Assembly: GCA_029851415.1 (NCBI GenBank)
Contig: CM056743.1
Coordinates: 71,879,186-71,943,185, forward strand
Length of the DNA: 64,000 nt
Reading direction: 5' to 3'
Source: Eretmocerus hayati
Lineage: Eukaryota; Arthropoda; Insecta; Hymenoptera; Aphelinidae
Positions 10,967-22,430 of this stretch are shown in pieces. The notes beneath the pieces were generated by a model. It was not told where the DNA came from. It worked only from the letters and a program-made list of their open reading frames with translations, and made no database searches. A program made the position numbers and the translations under genes. Position 1 is the stretch's first letter. Every line of letters begins with the position of its first letter.

Positions 10967-12450
10967 TGGATGATGTGTGATCATGCTCCCAGGGCTCGTA
11001 TTTCCAATTTGACGGCTGAATCTTCCGGCAAGTTCAACCGCCAATCTCAGAATTTGGACCCAGTGTTTGTTACCTCCCGTAATCTGCATCTACATCTAGA
11101 TGTTTCGATTTCCACGATTGCTGTACCATTTGTGGGTGGTTTCTGGCCGATGATTGATCTAAACAATTCTAGCAGCATTCGTTTTATCTCTTCACTCAAG
11201 TATCCAACAACTAGATCATGTGAGATGATGCCCGCAGCATTATCTTTCGTTTCCGCGAGTCGTCCTGCCCATGCCAAGTACTCAATCCTCTCTCTAATTT
11301 CTCATATCCCGATGTAGTCCAAAATTTGCCCGTTTCTGTGCTTGTCAAAAAATTTTTTGCAAATTTGACTGAAAACTGTTGGACCCACAGCTCCTATCAT
11401 CTCATACTAGAAACGTTCATGACTGTTTCATCTATCAAGAGAACTGAGTTTTTTCACAAGTAAACAAAATTAGTGAAAACTGAGTTTGTTTGCCTGTGAA
11501 GACTAGAACTGATATAGGTACGCGAATTTTCATATCTCAATCTGAATTGATATTCCATCTGGGGAGATCGTGATTATTCCATTTTGGACTAGTCAATTTC
11601 TTTGAAGCATCGCATCTTTTTAATGAAACGTCTCAATTGTCTGCGGTTAATTTCATTTTCCACGTAAATGAAGGACAATAAAATTGACCAAACTTGAGTC
11701 GTAACATCTCCATAATTGAATCGAGTTCACAAACTTCATCTGTGATACACGACTCTTTATCCTTCCTATCATGCAAAAGACTTGTTCCATCAGGATTTGC
11801 TAGGGAACAAATATTCATATTGACCTCATATTCCACGCTGGTTCAAGCAACATTTCATTGATTTGTTTTACAAAGAGTGCACTTTCCAGAAAAAGTATGA
11901 TGAATCCGTTGAAGATGTGAATAAGATTCGAAAAATGCTACCCTATGCTACGAGGAGAACAAGATGAGTAATAACGTAACTTTAGAGATAACCGAAAATG
12001 TTGAAAATTCGAGAATCACATAAAAAAACTACAGTGAAAATTCGTGGACTTTACTGATCCCGTATTATTTGATTATCTTATCAAAAACAATATTTGTGAT
12101 TCATAGTAAGGAATTATGAATATTCTTGTTCATTTCTAATTACAGAGGTCTGATTTAATCCGACATTGTGATAATAATAATTCTATTCTACGTACTGTAC
12201 ATGGGCTATTTCGGAGCATTTCGACGAATGCCTGCACCAGGGGGGGTCTGGAAAAAATCCATAAAATTTTTTTTCCGTTAGTTCTATATTAATATAGTAC
12301 AACAAATTTCTTTTGGATTTCTTCTGAGGCCCCCGTTGCCCCGTGGGCCCTTTGGAAAGTCCTTTTTAGGCTCCTCTTTAGCCTATTTCCAGAAAATCAT
12401 AACTTCAACTAGACTCAACATTTTTGGACGTACCTGGGCGCATTTTCTTC
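10967..12450. other. Unassigned spacer between the D arms, middle part
   Basis: No supported gene or transposon. The ORF at 10865-11317 starts inside the preceding MITE and has no recognisable domain. A possible fragment of a repeat rich in GCCCCCGTTGCCCCGTGGGCCC lies near 12330, but I found no second copy in the window. Confidence 0.35.
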
Positions 12451-12452
12451 CT

Positions 12453-12985
12453 TAAGGTAGTTGTACACTGAAACTGAAAATACAGTGAAATCTCCAAGCG
12501 CACGGACACCTCTGGTTGCATCAAAACTGTCCGCTATCGGGAGGTGTCTGCTAATCAGAGGTTCATTTCTGTGATTATACTCCTGCTGGTCGCAAAAAAT
12601 TGTCCGTTGTTGAGAGGTGTCCGCTAATCAGAGGTATCCGTTAAGGGAGATTCCACTGTATACCAGAAAATCACCAAAGTTGGGGAGAATTTAGTTCAAG
12701 TGTTAATGAACATCTGTGCAAAATTTCAGAATGATTGACCGTTTTGTTTTGGAGTAGTAGCCATCAAAAACCCGCCACTTTTAACATTGCGTTTATACCG
12801 GAGTCGACGATCCCGCATGAGCGCCGTGCTAAAAAAGACGAATTTTGATGACTACCACTCTGAAACAAAAGGGTCAATCATTTCGAAATCTTGCACAGGT
12901 GTTCATTAACACTTGAACTAGATCCTGACCAACTTTGGTGACATCATCGTATATTTTGCATTTTAGTGTACAACTAACTACCTTG
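12453..12985. mobile_element. Foldback element with nested MITE
   Basis: AAGGTAGTTGTACACTGAAA at the left is mirrored by TTTTAGTGTACAACTAACTACCTT at the right. The inner arms match too: ACCAAAGTTGGGGAGAATTTAG against its complement near 12925, and AATGATTGACC-TTTTGTTT against its complement near 12880. The centre is GTCGACGATCCCGCATGAG. The left arm is interrupted by the 176-bp element at 12483-12658, which the right arm lacks. Confidence 0.75.
12483..12658. mobile_element. 176-bp TA-flanked MITE, pogo/Tigger-like termini
   Basis: It begins CAGTGAAATCTCC and ends GGAGATTCCACTG, with TA on both sides (12481-12482, 12659-12660). Subterminal GAGGTGTCYGCTAATCAGAGG occurs twice. The CAGTG-AATCTCC tip with a TA duplication resembles pogo/Tigger-type MITEs. 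The mirrored right arm of the host foldback reads straight through (GCAAAATATACGATG on the complement), giving an empty site. Confidence 0.8.
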
Positions 12986-13149
12986 AAACTGATACTTTTG
13001 AGAAAAAAATCGTCCAAGGTCGATACTCGAGCCTAGCAACTACTAGGAGCTATTGCTAGGAGCAAAAGATGAGAGCACATTTTAGCGATTTTTGGGCTTG
13101 CTTCAGAGTGATGTAGCTCCCACTAGATATGTGATAATCGACTTTTACA

Positions 13150-13310
13150 AGTGGTCATTTTGAAGGTCTCGAGAAAACCTACGATTTGATCACTAGTAAA
13201 AGTCGATTGCTGTACTTTCTATAGGACTTACAGTCGTCACAAGCCGCGCAAATTCGTAAAACCGCCAAACTTTGAGCTCAATTAAAAAAAATCATTTTTC
13301 TTATTCGACC
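13150..13310. repeat. Dispersed repeat shared with 2455-2625
   Basis: Second copy of the block order seen at 2455-2625: AAGGTCTCGAGAAAACCTAC, GATTTGATCACTAGTAA, GTACTTTCTATAGGACTT, AACTTTGAGCTCAAT. Same orientation, moderate divergence. Confidence 0.6.
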
Positions 13311-13379
13311 CCAAACCTGGGCAAACCTGGGCCGACTTCACCAAGTATAGTCATTTTGAAGGAAATTTCCTTGGCTTTT

Positions 13380-13935
13380 CAATGGGATTGGTTTCAGCAG
13401 TCTAAATTCCTGCGCATGCGCAGAAAAATTCATTTTTCAACCGAAAAGGCTGAGAATATTGATAAAACGTAAAAAAACAGCGTAGAACCCAAAAACTTAG
13501 ATCGGGACCACTTTTTTCTGGAAGAACACGCAATTTTACATCGAAATATGGATTTCCAGATTTTTAGAAAATTAGGTTTTTGAGGAAATGAATTTTTTCT
13601 GTTTTTCACCTTTTTGCTCATAGGGGGCGTCCGTAGCCTCAAAAAGAAATTTTCGAAACATATTTCGATAGATTTTTGAAAGACCTTTCGAATGCCACTA
13701 TTTGCGTGGTCGTATCTTACCTCAAGTCGGAACTACACCCATTTTACTGGAAAAAGATTGGTATTTTTTCCTAAAAACACTATCACAAAGATATCCCCCA
13801 CGGAAACAAAAAATTTTTTTTTCACCCCATAGAGGGTGAAGAGTTCATTTTTTGGACCATAGAATCGATTAAGAATAGTGGAAAAACAATCTGAGATATG
13901 TCTGCAATTCGTGGTCCGCTTTCGCGTGGAATTAC
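13380..13935. repeat. Diverged dispersed repeat, copy 2
   Basis: Matches 1690-2290 in the same orientation: a GCGCATGCGCAGAAAA tip, the AGAACACGCAATTTTACATCG block, TTTCGATAGATTTTTGAAAG, CCCCATAGAGGGTGAAGAG, and GGACCATAGAATCGATT, ending CGTGGAATTAC exactly where the right D arm begins. Confidence 0.6.
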
Positions 13936-13936
13936 T

Positions 13937-15601
13937 CGTACGCGAATCAGCGTGCTGCCGGATAGAGATTCTCGCGCGCGCAAGGTCCAGCCTCACGTAT
14001 GCGAAACTGTACAGGAAAAAATTACTCATGTTACAAGGCTAGCATTTTACTGAAATGCTATACTTTGCTGAAGAGTTACAAAAACCACGAGAGCTTACGA
14101 AACAATTGAAATGCACGAATAAAATTTACAATTTTTTCTGCTACCCCCCGGTTACATTATGTACACACCTTCTGTAATAGATTGTATTTCCAAAAAAAAT
14201 AAACAAGAAACAATTTTCACGAATTTTTTGATGAAAATCATTCCTTCCGAGTCATTATGGTAGGATGGGGAAGGAAGGGGAACTATAGAAGATACGATTT
14301 TCCATGGAGAAAACGAAGTATCGATTCCATTCTGAAGTACGCCGACAAATGATTTTGATTTTTAATATATGATGGGAGGAACGGCCGAATTGCGAGGCAT
14401 TCCTTATCGAAGCGAGATTCTTTGACAGAGCTTCCGTCACTCTGATTGTCTGGGGAACATACATCCCCTATAGAGTCACTCTGTCAAGGAATCTCGCTCC
14501 AATGGGGAATGTCTCGCAATTCGGCCGTTCCTCCCATCATATATTGAATCATAGCGAGGGTATAATTTTCATGATTTTGATTTTTGTTGGAAAATGATGT
14601 TGGGGGTACATCGTGTTCCACCCCAGAGGGATTTCTTACATTTTTTCATTCAAGCCTCACTCGAGTAATCTTTAATTTACGCAAAAGAAAAGTTTAGAGT
14701 GAATCGGAAATCGTCAGGTTTTTCCAAACACAGCCTTTGCTCCATCTTACCCGTTGCCATCATACACTGTAATTCTCAGAATTCAAATTAGAGAAGGGAT
14801 TGTTCTTAATGAAAATGAAATATGAGAAGAAGAAAAACGAAGAGAATCTGCCCTCATGAGCTCAAAGAGAATGTCGTCGGTACATTTCGTGAGCATTTCA
14901 AGATTTATTGCGACATCAATAAAATTTTGCTAATGGCAACTCGAAAAATCAGCATGTCACTCGTTTTGAGCGCATCCTAGTTCTTTGGAACCCCTGCCAT
15001 CGTTTTTTAAAAGTAAAGATATGCAGGATATAATTGCTCAAATATGCGCCCGGTACACTGCAAGGACCTGCCACCAGAGCCATAAATTCACAAAACCTAA
15101 TTTGAATTCAACTTTAGCTAGAAAACTTAATTTTAAAAAACTTTATCGACACAGAGCACAAATTCTCTCGTCAAGGCATATCAATAACAATATCCCACGC
15201 CCCTGATGGTTCAGTTCTGAAACCACAACTCATGAGATCAGAGAGGCCAGATGAATGACGCAATTGATCGATTCCATTGCGAATAGTTCCAGAGGCTTCG
15301 TGTTCCTCCGATAATTCATTCTTCCCCAGGAGAATGATTTCCATCATCCCTCTGTATCATCCCAACCAACTACATTTCATAATTCCAATCATCAGAGCAT
15401 AATCGTGTTCAGAGCTTGACTAATACATTACTGAGGCAAAACTAGGCTGAATCAAACTAGGAGCGATGGTTATTTGAGCTTGGGCTCTGTCGAGTGATCT
15501 GTTGGATCATGATTGGAGCAATTATAAAGGAACCAATGGGCAGCTGAGACTTCCAATGTATTTTGACCATAGCATTTGACTAAAATCTTGATCACCAGGA
15601 T
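13937..15601 (-). repeat. Inner inverted arm, right (D arm) with one insertion
   Basis: Complement of 3637-6600 minus the two left-arm inserts. It preserves the empty sites for the 4254-4494 and 4733-6012 elements. It carries its own insert at 14364-14570 that the left arm lacks (the left reads CCAACAAAATTCAAAATCAT near 6233). Its outer end runs into FB-A at 15602. Confidence 0.8.
14364..14570. mobile_element. Small palindromic insertion with 15-bp direct repeat
   Basis: A stem formed by 14367-14437 (ATATGATGGGAGGAACGGCC, AATTGCGAG) pairs with 14470-14545, followed by a 25-base tail (GAATCATAGCGAGGG). The flanks carry an exact 15-bp direct repeat, ATGATTTTGATTTTT, at 14349-14363 and 14571-14585. 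The left D arm has a single copy of the flank and no insert. The duplication is longer than usual for a cut-and-paste MITE and is more typical of target-primed reverse transcription, yet the body is palindromic. Confidence 0.7.
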
Positions 15602-15602
15602 C

Positions 15603-16015
15603 CCTGCTGCAAGAGATGGATAGAAACGTATAAAAAAGCCACCCGAATGAGTCCGAACCAATCCGGATCTACCAAGTCTATCCGCACGCGAGAAAAGTGG
15701 CATCGAGGTTCAATCGATTTGCATCCGCCGAGGGACCTAGTCCGACTGAATGCGGGATTGGAGCATTAAATGAATCCGTTCGAATCCGCATCTATAGGAC
15801 TTATGAGTAGATCACAGATGAATCCGAATCTATGAACAAAATCTCGACTCAATGTAATCTGGTTCAATCCAGTATTCACGAGGTTAGAGCCGAATACAAC
15901 TCAATGAAGAAACGGAAGATTGAGTCAAATCCGTTCCAGTACACAATGAGAGAGAGACGCTGATCCTTGTGAATCCAAAAAGAATGCTTTAACTTACGAC
16001 GCTTCAATGCAGGTG
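15603..16015 (+). repeat. FB-A left terminal domain
   Basis: About 400 bp of non-tandem sequence between the terminus and the ~140-bp array. The complement is at about 36005-36423 in FB-B. It includes CGCACGCGAGAAAAGTGGCA and ACTCAATGAAGAAACGGAAG blocks. Conservation at both elements suggests it is part of the mobile unit, perhaps a transposase-recognition end. Confidence 0.7.
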
Positions 16016-16019
16016 AATA

Positions 16020-17399
16020 CCATTCCAATACAACTTTGGTGTATTGGATAGGAGCATTTCAATCCGAATGAATCCCATCTCAATCCGGATACGTGCTCAA
16101 TTGAATCCAATCCAATCCGCGCCCAAAGCCGAATTGGGGTAGAACCGCCAAATGCCTATCCGCTTCAATCCGACTTTGGTGTATCGGATGATAGTATTCC
16201 AATCCGGATCAATACTACTCCAATCCGGGCTTGTCCCCGATTGAATCCAGTCTAATCCGCAGCCGACGCCGAATGACGTCAGAGAAGCAGTCTCCCTATC
16301 CTTTTCAATCCATGATTTGGGTATTGGGTGGAAGTAACCCAATCCGGATCAATACCACCCCAATCCGGGCTTGGCCTCAACTGAATCCAGTCTAATCCGC
16401 AGCCACGCCGAATGACGTTAGAGAAGCACTCTCACCATCCGCTTCAATCCATGATTTGGATATTGGGTGGAAGTTACCCAATCCGGATCAATACCACTCT
16501 AATCCGAGCTTTACATCGACTGAATGCTGTCCAATCCGCATCCAATACCGGATCAGGTCAGAGGAGCAGTCTTTCTCTCCGCTTCAATCTAACTTTGGGG
16601 TATTGGATAGAAGTTTCTCAATCCGGATTAATACCACTTCAATCCGGGCTTGTCCTCGACTGAATCTTGTACAATCCGCATCGGATGCCGGATGGAGGCG
16701 GAGAAGCAGTCGTTCTATCTGCTTCAATCCAATTTTCGGGTATTGGATAGACGTTTTCAAATCCGGATCAATATCTTCCTACCCAATCCGGGCTTGTCCT
16801 CGACTGAATCCTGTCCAGTCCGCATCCTAGGCTGGATGGGGTTGGAGAAGCAGTCTCCCTATACGCTTCAATCCATAATTTGGGTATTGGATGGAAGTTA
16901 TCCAATCCGAATCAATACCACTCCAATCCGGCTTTGCGCTCGATTGAATCCAATCCAATCCGCATCCAGAGCTGAATTAAGGTTAAACCGCAATGTGCCT
17001 AGCCGTTTCAATCCAATTCCTGTGTATTGGATGATAATACTCCAATCCGAATCAATACTATTCCAATCCGACGTTGTCCTCAATCCAATGCGATCCAATC
17101 GGCTTCTTATGCTAAATAGAGGTAGAGCAGCAACGTGCCTATCCGCATCAATCCAACTTAGGGGTATTGGATGGCAGTATTCCAATCCGGATCAATCCCA
17201 CTCCAGTCCAGCCTCGTGCTCGATTGAATCCAATCCAATCCAATCCGCAAGCAGAGCTGAATTGAAGTTGAACCGCAATGTGCCTATCCGCTTCAATCCA
17301 ATTTCTGTGTATTGGATGTTAATACTCCAATCCGGATGAATACTATTCCAATTCGGCGTTGTCATCAATCCGATGCGATCCAATCCGCTTCTTATGCTG
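16020..17399 (+). repeat. ~140-bp satellite array (type 1), FB-A
   Basis: Landmark ATCCGGATCAATACCACT recurs near 16205, 16345, 16485, 16622, 16761, 16905, 17045, 17187 and 17331, giving intervals of 137-144 bp. Each monomer also has CCGCTTCAATCCAA, TGTATTGGATG and CTCGATTGAATCCAATCC. Long ORFs on both strands (for example 16650-17339) are stop-poor repeats and not genes. Confidence 0.85.
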
Positions 17400-17405
17400 A
17401 ATAGA

Positions 17406-18125
17406 TAGATAGATAGATGTCCTTTTATTTGTCCGCAGACAAAAGATCAAATTACATATGATTACATATGCCCGTTAAAAATATAATATCGTGTATAGAA
17501 AATAATGTATATATATACTCATAATGATAATAGATTCAGTAAAATCCTGTTTTGGTCAAGGACACTTAGTATCACAATTTGTGACTAGTCAGAGCAAAAT
17601 TACTCATTATTCTAAGTACAAAAATTTTATAGTAAGAGAGGGATATGGGCTCACAGTCATATCACAGCAGTGTTTCATCAGTCGGGTGACAGAAGGTCAC
17701 ATATAGAAAAGATAAATATTAATAAAAAGTAGAGCCCAACCCATCACAGATTAAAATAGTGCTTGTTCTCCACATCAATCCTCTGGGGAGACTGTGTCAA
17801 TAAAAAATCTTTCAAGGCCTCTTTAAGTAACGATGATTCCCTCAGCTGCCGAAAGCCCGGAGGGAGAAAGTTCCACAGATGAGCACATTGAACTTGGAAT
17901 GATCTTCTTCCATACTCAAGTCTCATGTTGGGGACTTTGAGTACTCGCTCTTCTAGATCACCACGTGCGGGGCGTTCGGATTGGTACCTGGTAAACATCG
18001 CAGCTAGGTAGCCAGGTACTCCAAGATGCATGATCTTATGCGTTAAGAGTGCTGCGAAGTACATTCTCCGCGAATCAGTACGTGACCAACCCAGACGCTC
18101 CCTAAGCGGGGTGATAGAGGTAGAT
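17406..18125 (-). mobile_element. 5'-truncated LINE inside the type 1 array
   Basis: A minus-strand insertion whose 3' end is a (TAGA)n tail at 17406-17418 (TCTA repeats on the coding strand). It is flanked by AATAGA at 17400-17405 and 18126-18131. The array resumes immediately after (AATAGAGGTAGAGCAGCAATG), matching the uninterrupted monomer near 17115. The coding remnant is the reverse-transcriptase ORF C-terminus. The microsatellite tail and short duplication fit a CR1/L2/Jockey-type element. Confidence 0.8.
17744..18112 (-). pseudogene. LINE reverse transcriptase C-terminal fragment
   Basis: About 122 codons remain, ending at a natural stop. The visible signature is the post-RT tail typical of CR1/Jockey-like LINEs: PLRERLGW near the start, RR-YFA-LL-KI, an RRSFQVQCAHLWNFLPPGFR segment and a final LKEALKDFLL. 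No catalytic RT motif is present because the 5' portion was lost on insertion. It is non-functional. An approximate clade is all I can give. Confidence 0.75.
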
Positions 18126-18139
18126 AATAGAGGTAGAGC

Positions 18140-19835
18140 AGCAATGTGCCCATCCGCATCAATCCAACTTGGGGGTATTGGATGGCAGTATTCCAGTCCG
18201 GATCAATCCCACTCTGGTGCGGCCTCGTGATCGATTGAATCCAATCCAATCCAATCCAATCCAATCCACATCCAAAGCCAAATTGAGGGAGAAGAGCAAT
18301 GCGCCTACCGTTCCAATCCAACTTTTGTGTATGAGATGAGAGTATGCGAATCCAGACCAATACCACTTCAATTCGGCCTCGTTCCGAATTCAACATGATC
18401 CAATCCGCATCTCATGCCGAGTGATGGAATTAGAGCACCAGTGTATCTATCCGCTTCAATCCAACTTCGGAATATTTGATGAAAGGACTCGAATCCGGAT
18501 CATTGCGCTCCAGTCCGGCCTTGGGCTCGATTGAATCCAATCCAATCCATTCCAATCCAATCCACATCCAAAGCCAAATTGAGGAAGAAGAGCAATGCGC
18601 CTACCGTTCCAATCCAACTTTTGTGTATGAGATGAGAGTATGCGAATCCAGACCAATACCACTCCAATTCGGCCTTGTTCCGAATTCAACACGATCCAAT
18701 CCGCATCTCATGCCGAGTGATGGGATTAGAGCACCAGTGTATCTATCCGCTTCAATCCAACTTCGGAATATTTGATGAAAGTACTCCAATCCGGATCATT
18801 GCGTTTCAGTCCGGCCTTGGGCTCGATTGAATCCAATCCAATCCATTCCAATCCAATCCACATCCGAAGCCAAATTGAGGGGGAAGAGCAATGCGCCTAC
18901 CGTTCCAATCCAACTTTTGTGTATGAGATGAGAGTATGCGAATCCAGACCAATACCACTTCAATTCGGCCTTGTTCCCAATTCGATACGATCTAATCCGC
19001 ATCTCATGCCGAGTGATGGGATCAGAGCACCAGTGTGTCTATCCGCTTCAATCCAACTTCGGTGTATTTGATGAAAGTACTCCAATCCGGATCATTGCGC
19101 TTCAGTCCGGCCTTGGGCTCGATTGAATCCAATCCAATCCGCATTCAGATCCAAGTTGAGGTGTTACCACAATTTGCCTTTCCAATTCAATCCAACTTCT
19201 GTGTATTGGATGAGAGTACTCCAATCCGGATCAATACCACTTCGATTCGGCCTAGCCTCCATTTTATGCGATCCAATCCGCATTCAATGCCGAATGGGAG
19301 TAGAGCAACAGTGTGCCTATTCGCTCCTATGCAGCATTTGTATATTGGAAGGGAGTATTCCAATCCGAACATCCCATTCTCATCCGGTCTTGGGCTCGAT
19401 TGAATCCAATCGAATCCACATCCGAAGCGGAATTGAGGGAGAACCGCGATGTGCCTATCCGCTTCAATCCAACTTCTGTGGATTGGTTGGTAACATTCTA
19501 ATCCGGACTGATACTACGCCAATCCAACCTCATTTCCAAGTCGAACTCATCTCATCCGCACGAATGCAGAATACACGTAGAGAAACAGATCTCCTATCTG
19601 CTTCAATAAAACTTTGGTGTATTGGTGTGAAGTATTTCTATCGAAATCGATCCCATTCTAATCCGGCCTTGTGCTCGAATAAATCCAATCCAATACACAT
19701 CCGAGGCCAAATAGAGGGACAACCTCAATGTGCCTATCCGCTCCAACCCAACTTCTGTGTATTGGATAAGAATGTTCCTATCCGGATCGATATCACTACA
19801 ATTCGGCCTCGTCCACAATTCAACCGTAGGCATTG
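18140..19835 (+). repeat. Type 1 satellite array with 297-bp higher-order unit, FB-A
   Basis: The array continues after the LINE. From about 18480 to 19090 two alternating monomer variants form a dimer: ATCCGGATCATTGCG near 18493, 18791 and 19087, alternating with ATCCAGACCAATACC near 18350, 18648 and 18946. The dimer period is about 296-298 bp and adjacent dimers are nearly identical. Beyond 19200 the monomers are more diverged. Confidence 0.8.
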
Positions 19836-19839
19836 AACC

Positions 19840-22430
19840 GGATATATTCGAATTTGATACCGTTACTATGTACAGAACCGAATAGGACTGGATTGAATAG
19901 CGAGGTCTGAATACGTTCTATAGACATTGATCCGGATAGGATCGGATGAAATACCGGGATCTGAATACAATTCACAGGCATCGAACCGAATAGATTCGGA
20001 TTGAATACCGGTATCACGTATAGGACCGGATTGGATCGGATTGAATGGCGTGCTGCTGAATACACTTTCTTGGTATTGAACCGGGATGATTCAGAGAGAT
20101 TCATACCGGTCCTGCGTATAGAACCGGATAGGACCAGATTGGATAGCGAGATCTGAATACGTTTCAAAGACATTAATCCCGATAGGATCAGATGAAATGC
20201 CTGGGTCTCGACACAATTCACAGGCATCGAACCGAATAGATTCTGATTGAATACCGGAATCGTGTATAGGACCGGATTAGATCGGATTGGATGGCGGATT
20301 GCCAAAGACAGTTTCTTGGTATTGAACCGGAATGATCCAGAGTAGTTCATACCGATCATGTGTATAGAACTAGATAGGGAAGAGATGAGTACCGTCACCA
20401 TGTATAGAATCGGGTAGGATTCGATTGAACTACGAAGACTGAACCTGATAGGCATTGATCCGGATAGGATCGGATCGAATACCCGTGCGGTATATACAAC
20501 CGGATAGGATCAAATTGGAAGCCGGAGCCTGGATACAATTTGTAAGCATCAAACCGGATAGATTCGGATTGAATACCGGTACCAGGTATGGGACCGGATA
20601 GGAGTGGATTTAATGGCGGGGTCTGAATAAGATTTATAGGCATTCATCCGGATAGGATCGGATGGAATACCTGTACCGTATATACAAACGGATAGGATCG
20701 GATTGAAAGCCGGGGTCTGAACACTATTTGTAGGCATCAAACCGGATAGATTCGGATTGAATACCGGTACCGTGTATAGAACCGGATAGGAGCGGATCGG
20801 ATGGCGAGGTCTGGATAAGATTTATAGGCATTCATCAGGATAGGATCGGATGGAATACCTGTACCGTATGTACAACCGGATAGGATCAGATTGAAAGCCG
20901 GGGTCTGAACACTATTTGTGGGCATCAAACCGGATAGATTCGGATTGAATACCGGTACCATGTATAGAACCGGATAGGAGTGGATCGAATGGTGAGGTCT
21001 GAATACAATTCATAGGCATTGATGCGGATAGGATCGTATTGAATGCCGGAGTCGGAATACGATTTATAGTCATTGATCCGGATAGGATAGGATGGAATAC
21101 CTATACCGTATATACAACCAGATAGGATCGGATTGAAAGCCGGGGTACAATTCGTAGGCATCGAACCGGATAGATTCGGATTCAATACCGGTACCGTGTA
21201 TAGAACCGGCTAGGAGCGGATCGAATGGCGGGGTCTGAATACAATTCATAGGCATTAATGCGGATAGGATCAGATTGAAAGCCGGGGTCTGAACACTATT
21301 TGTGGGCATCAAACCGGATAGATTCGGATTGAATACCGGTACCATGTATAGAACCGGATAGGAGTGGATCGAATGGTGAGATCCGAATACAATTCATAGG
21401 CATTGATGCGGATAGGATCGTATTGAATGCCGGAGTCTGAATACAATTTATAGTCATTGATTCGGATAGCATCGGATGGAATATCTGTACCGTATATACA
21501 ACCGGATAGGATCGGATTGAAAGCCGGGGTCTGGATACAATTCGTAGGCATCGAACCGGATGGATTCGGACTAAATACAGGTACCGTATATAGAACCGGA
21601 TAGGAGCGGATCGAATGGCGGGGTCTGAATACAATTCATAGGCATTAATGCGGATAGGATCGTATTGAATGCCGGAGTCTGAATACAATTTATAGTCATT
21701 GATTCGGATAGCTTCGGATGGAATACATGTACCGTATATACAACCGGATAGGATCGGATGGGAAGCCGGGGTCCGGATACAATTCGTAGGCATCGAACCG
21801 GATAGATTCGGATTGAATACAGGTGTCGTGTACAGGACCGGATCGGATCAGATTGAAAGGCGGGCGGCTGGATACAGTTTCTTGGTATTGAACCGGAATG
21901 GTCCGAAGCAGTTCATATTAATCCTGTGTATAGAACCGGGAAGGAAAGATTTGAATACCGGTACCGTATATATATACAACCAGATAGAATCGGATTGAAA
22001 GCCGGGGTCTGAATACAATTTATAGGCATGAAGCCGGATAGATTTGGATCGAATACCGGTACCGTGTATAGAACCGAGTTGGACCGGATGGAATGGCGGG
22101 GTCTGAATACATATCGTAGGCATTGAATCGTATAGGATTGGATTGAATACCGGTATCGAGTATAAAACCGGATAGGAGCGGATTGAATGACAGGGTATAA
22201 ATACAATTCATAGGCATTGAATCGGATAAGATCGGATTGAATACCGGTACCGTGTTAGAGTTGGATAGGATAGGATCAAATGCCGGTAGGAGGTAGAGAA
22301 CCGGATAGGACTGCTTTGATCGTCCAGGACTGGATACAATTTATAGGTATCGAACCCGATTGGCCGAAGGGAGTTCATACCGTCTCTGTGTATAGAACCG
22401 GATAGGATCGGATTGAATTCTTGGTGCAAT
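19840..22430 (-). repeat. ~94-bp satellite array (type 2), FB-A
   Basis: Monomers carry GGATAGGATCGGATTGAA, ATACCGGTACCGTGTATAGA and GTCTGAATACAATT.GTAGGCAT. Landmark GGCATYRAACCGG/GGCATTCATCCGG falls near 20637, 20731, 20825, 20920 and 21013, a period of 93-95 bp with a tendency to 188-bp pairs. The complement of the same array occurs in FB-B at 28020-28490, 28880-29896 and 32723-33535. ORFs on the minus strand (for example 19820-20455) are repeat artefacts. Confidence 0.85.

Noticed and set aside
13020..13080. CTAGCAACTACTAGGAGCTATTGCTAG as a regulatory palindrome
   Set aside because: Short and imperfect (CTAGCAA/TTGCTAG), with no second copy or associated gene.
16412..17339. Long ORFs across the satellite arrays (for example 229 codons at 16650-17339, 270 codons at 32733-33545)
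   Set aside because: They are translations of stop-poor ~140-bp and ~94-bp monomers, occur on both strands and in FB-B as mirrors, and have no domain.
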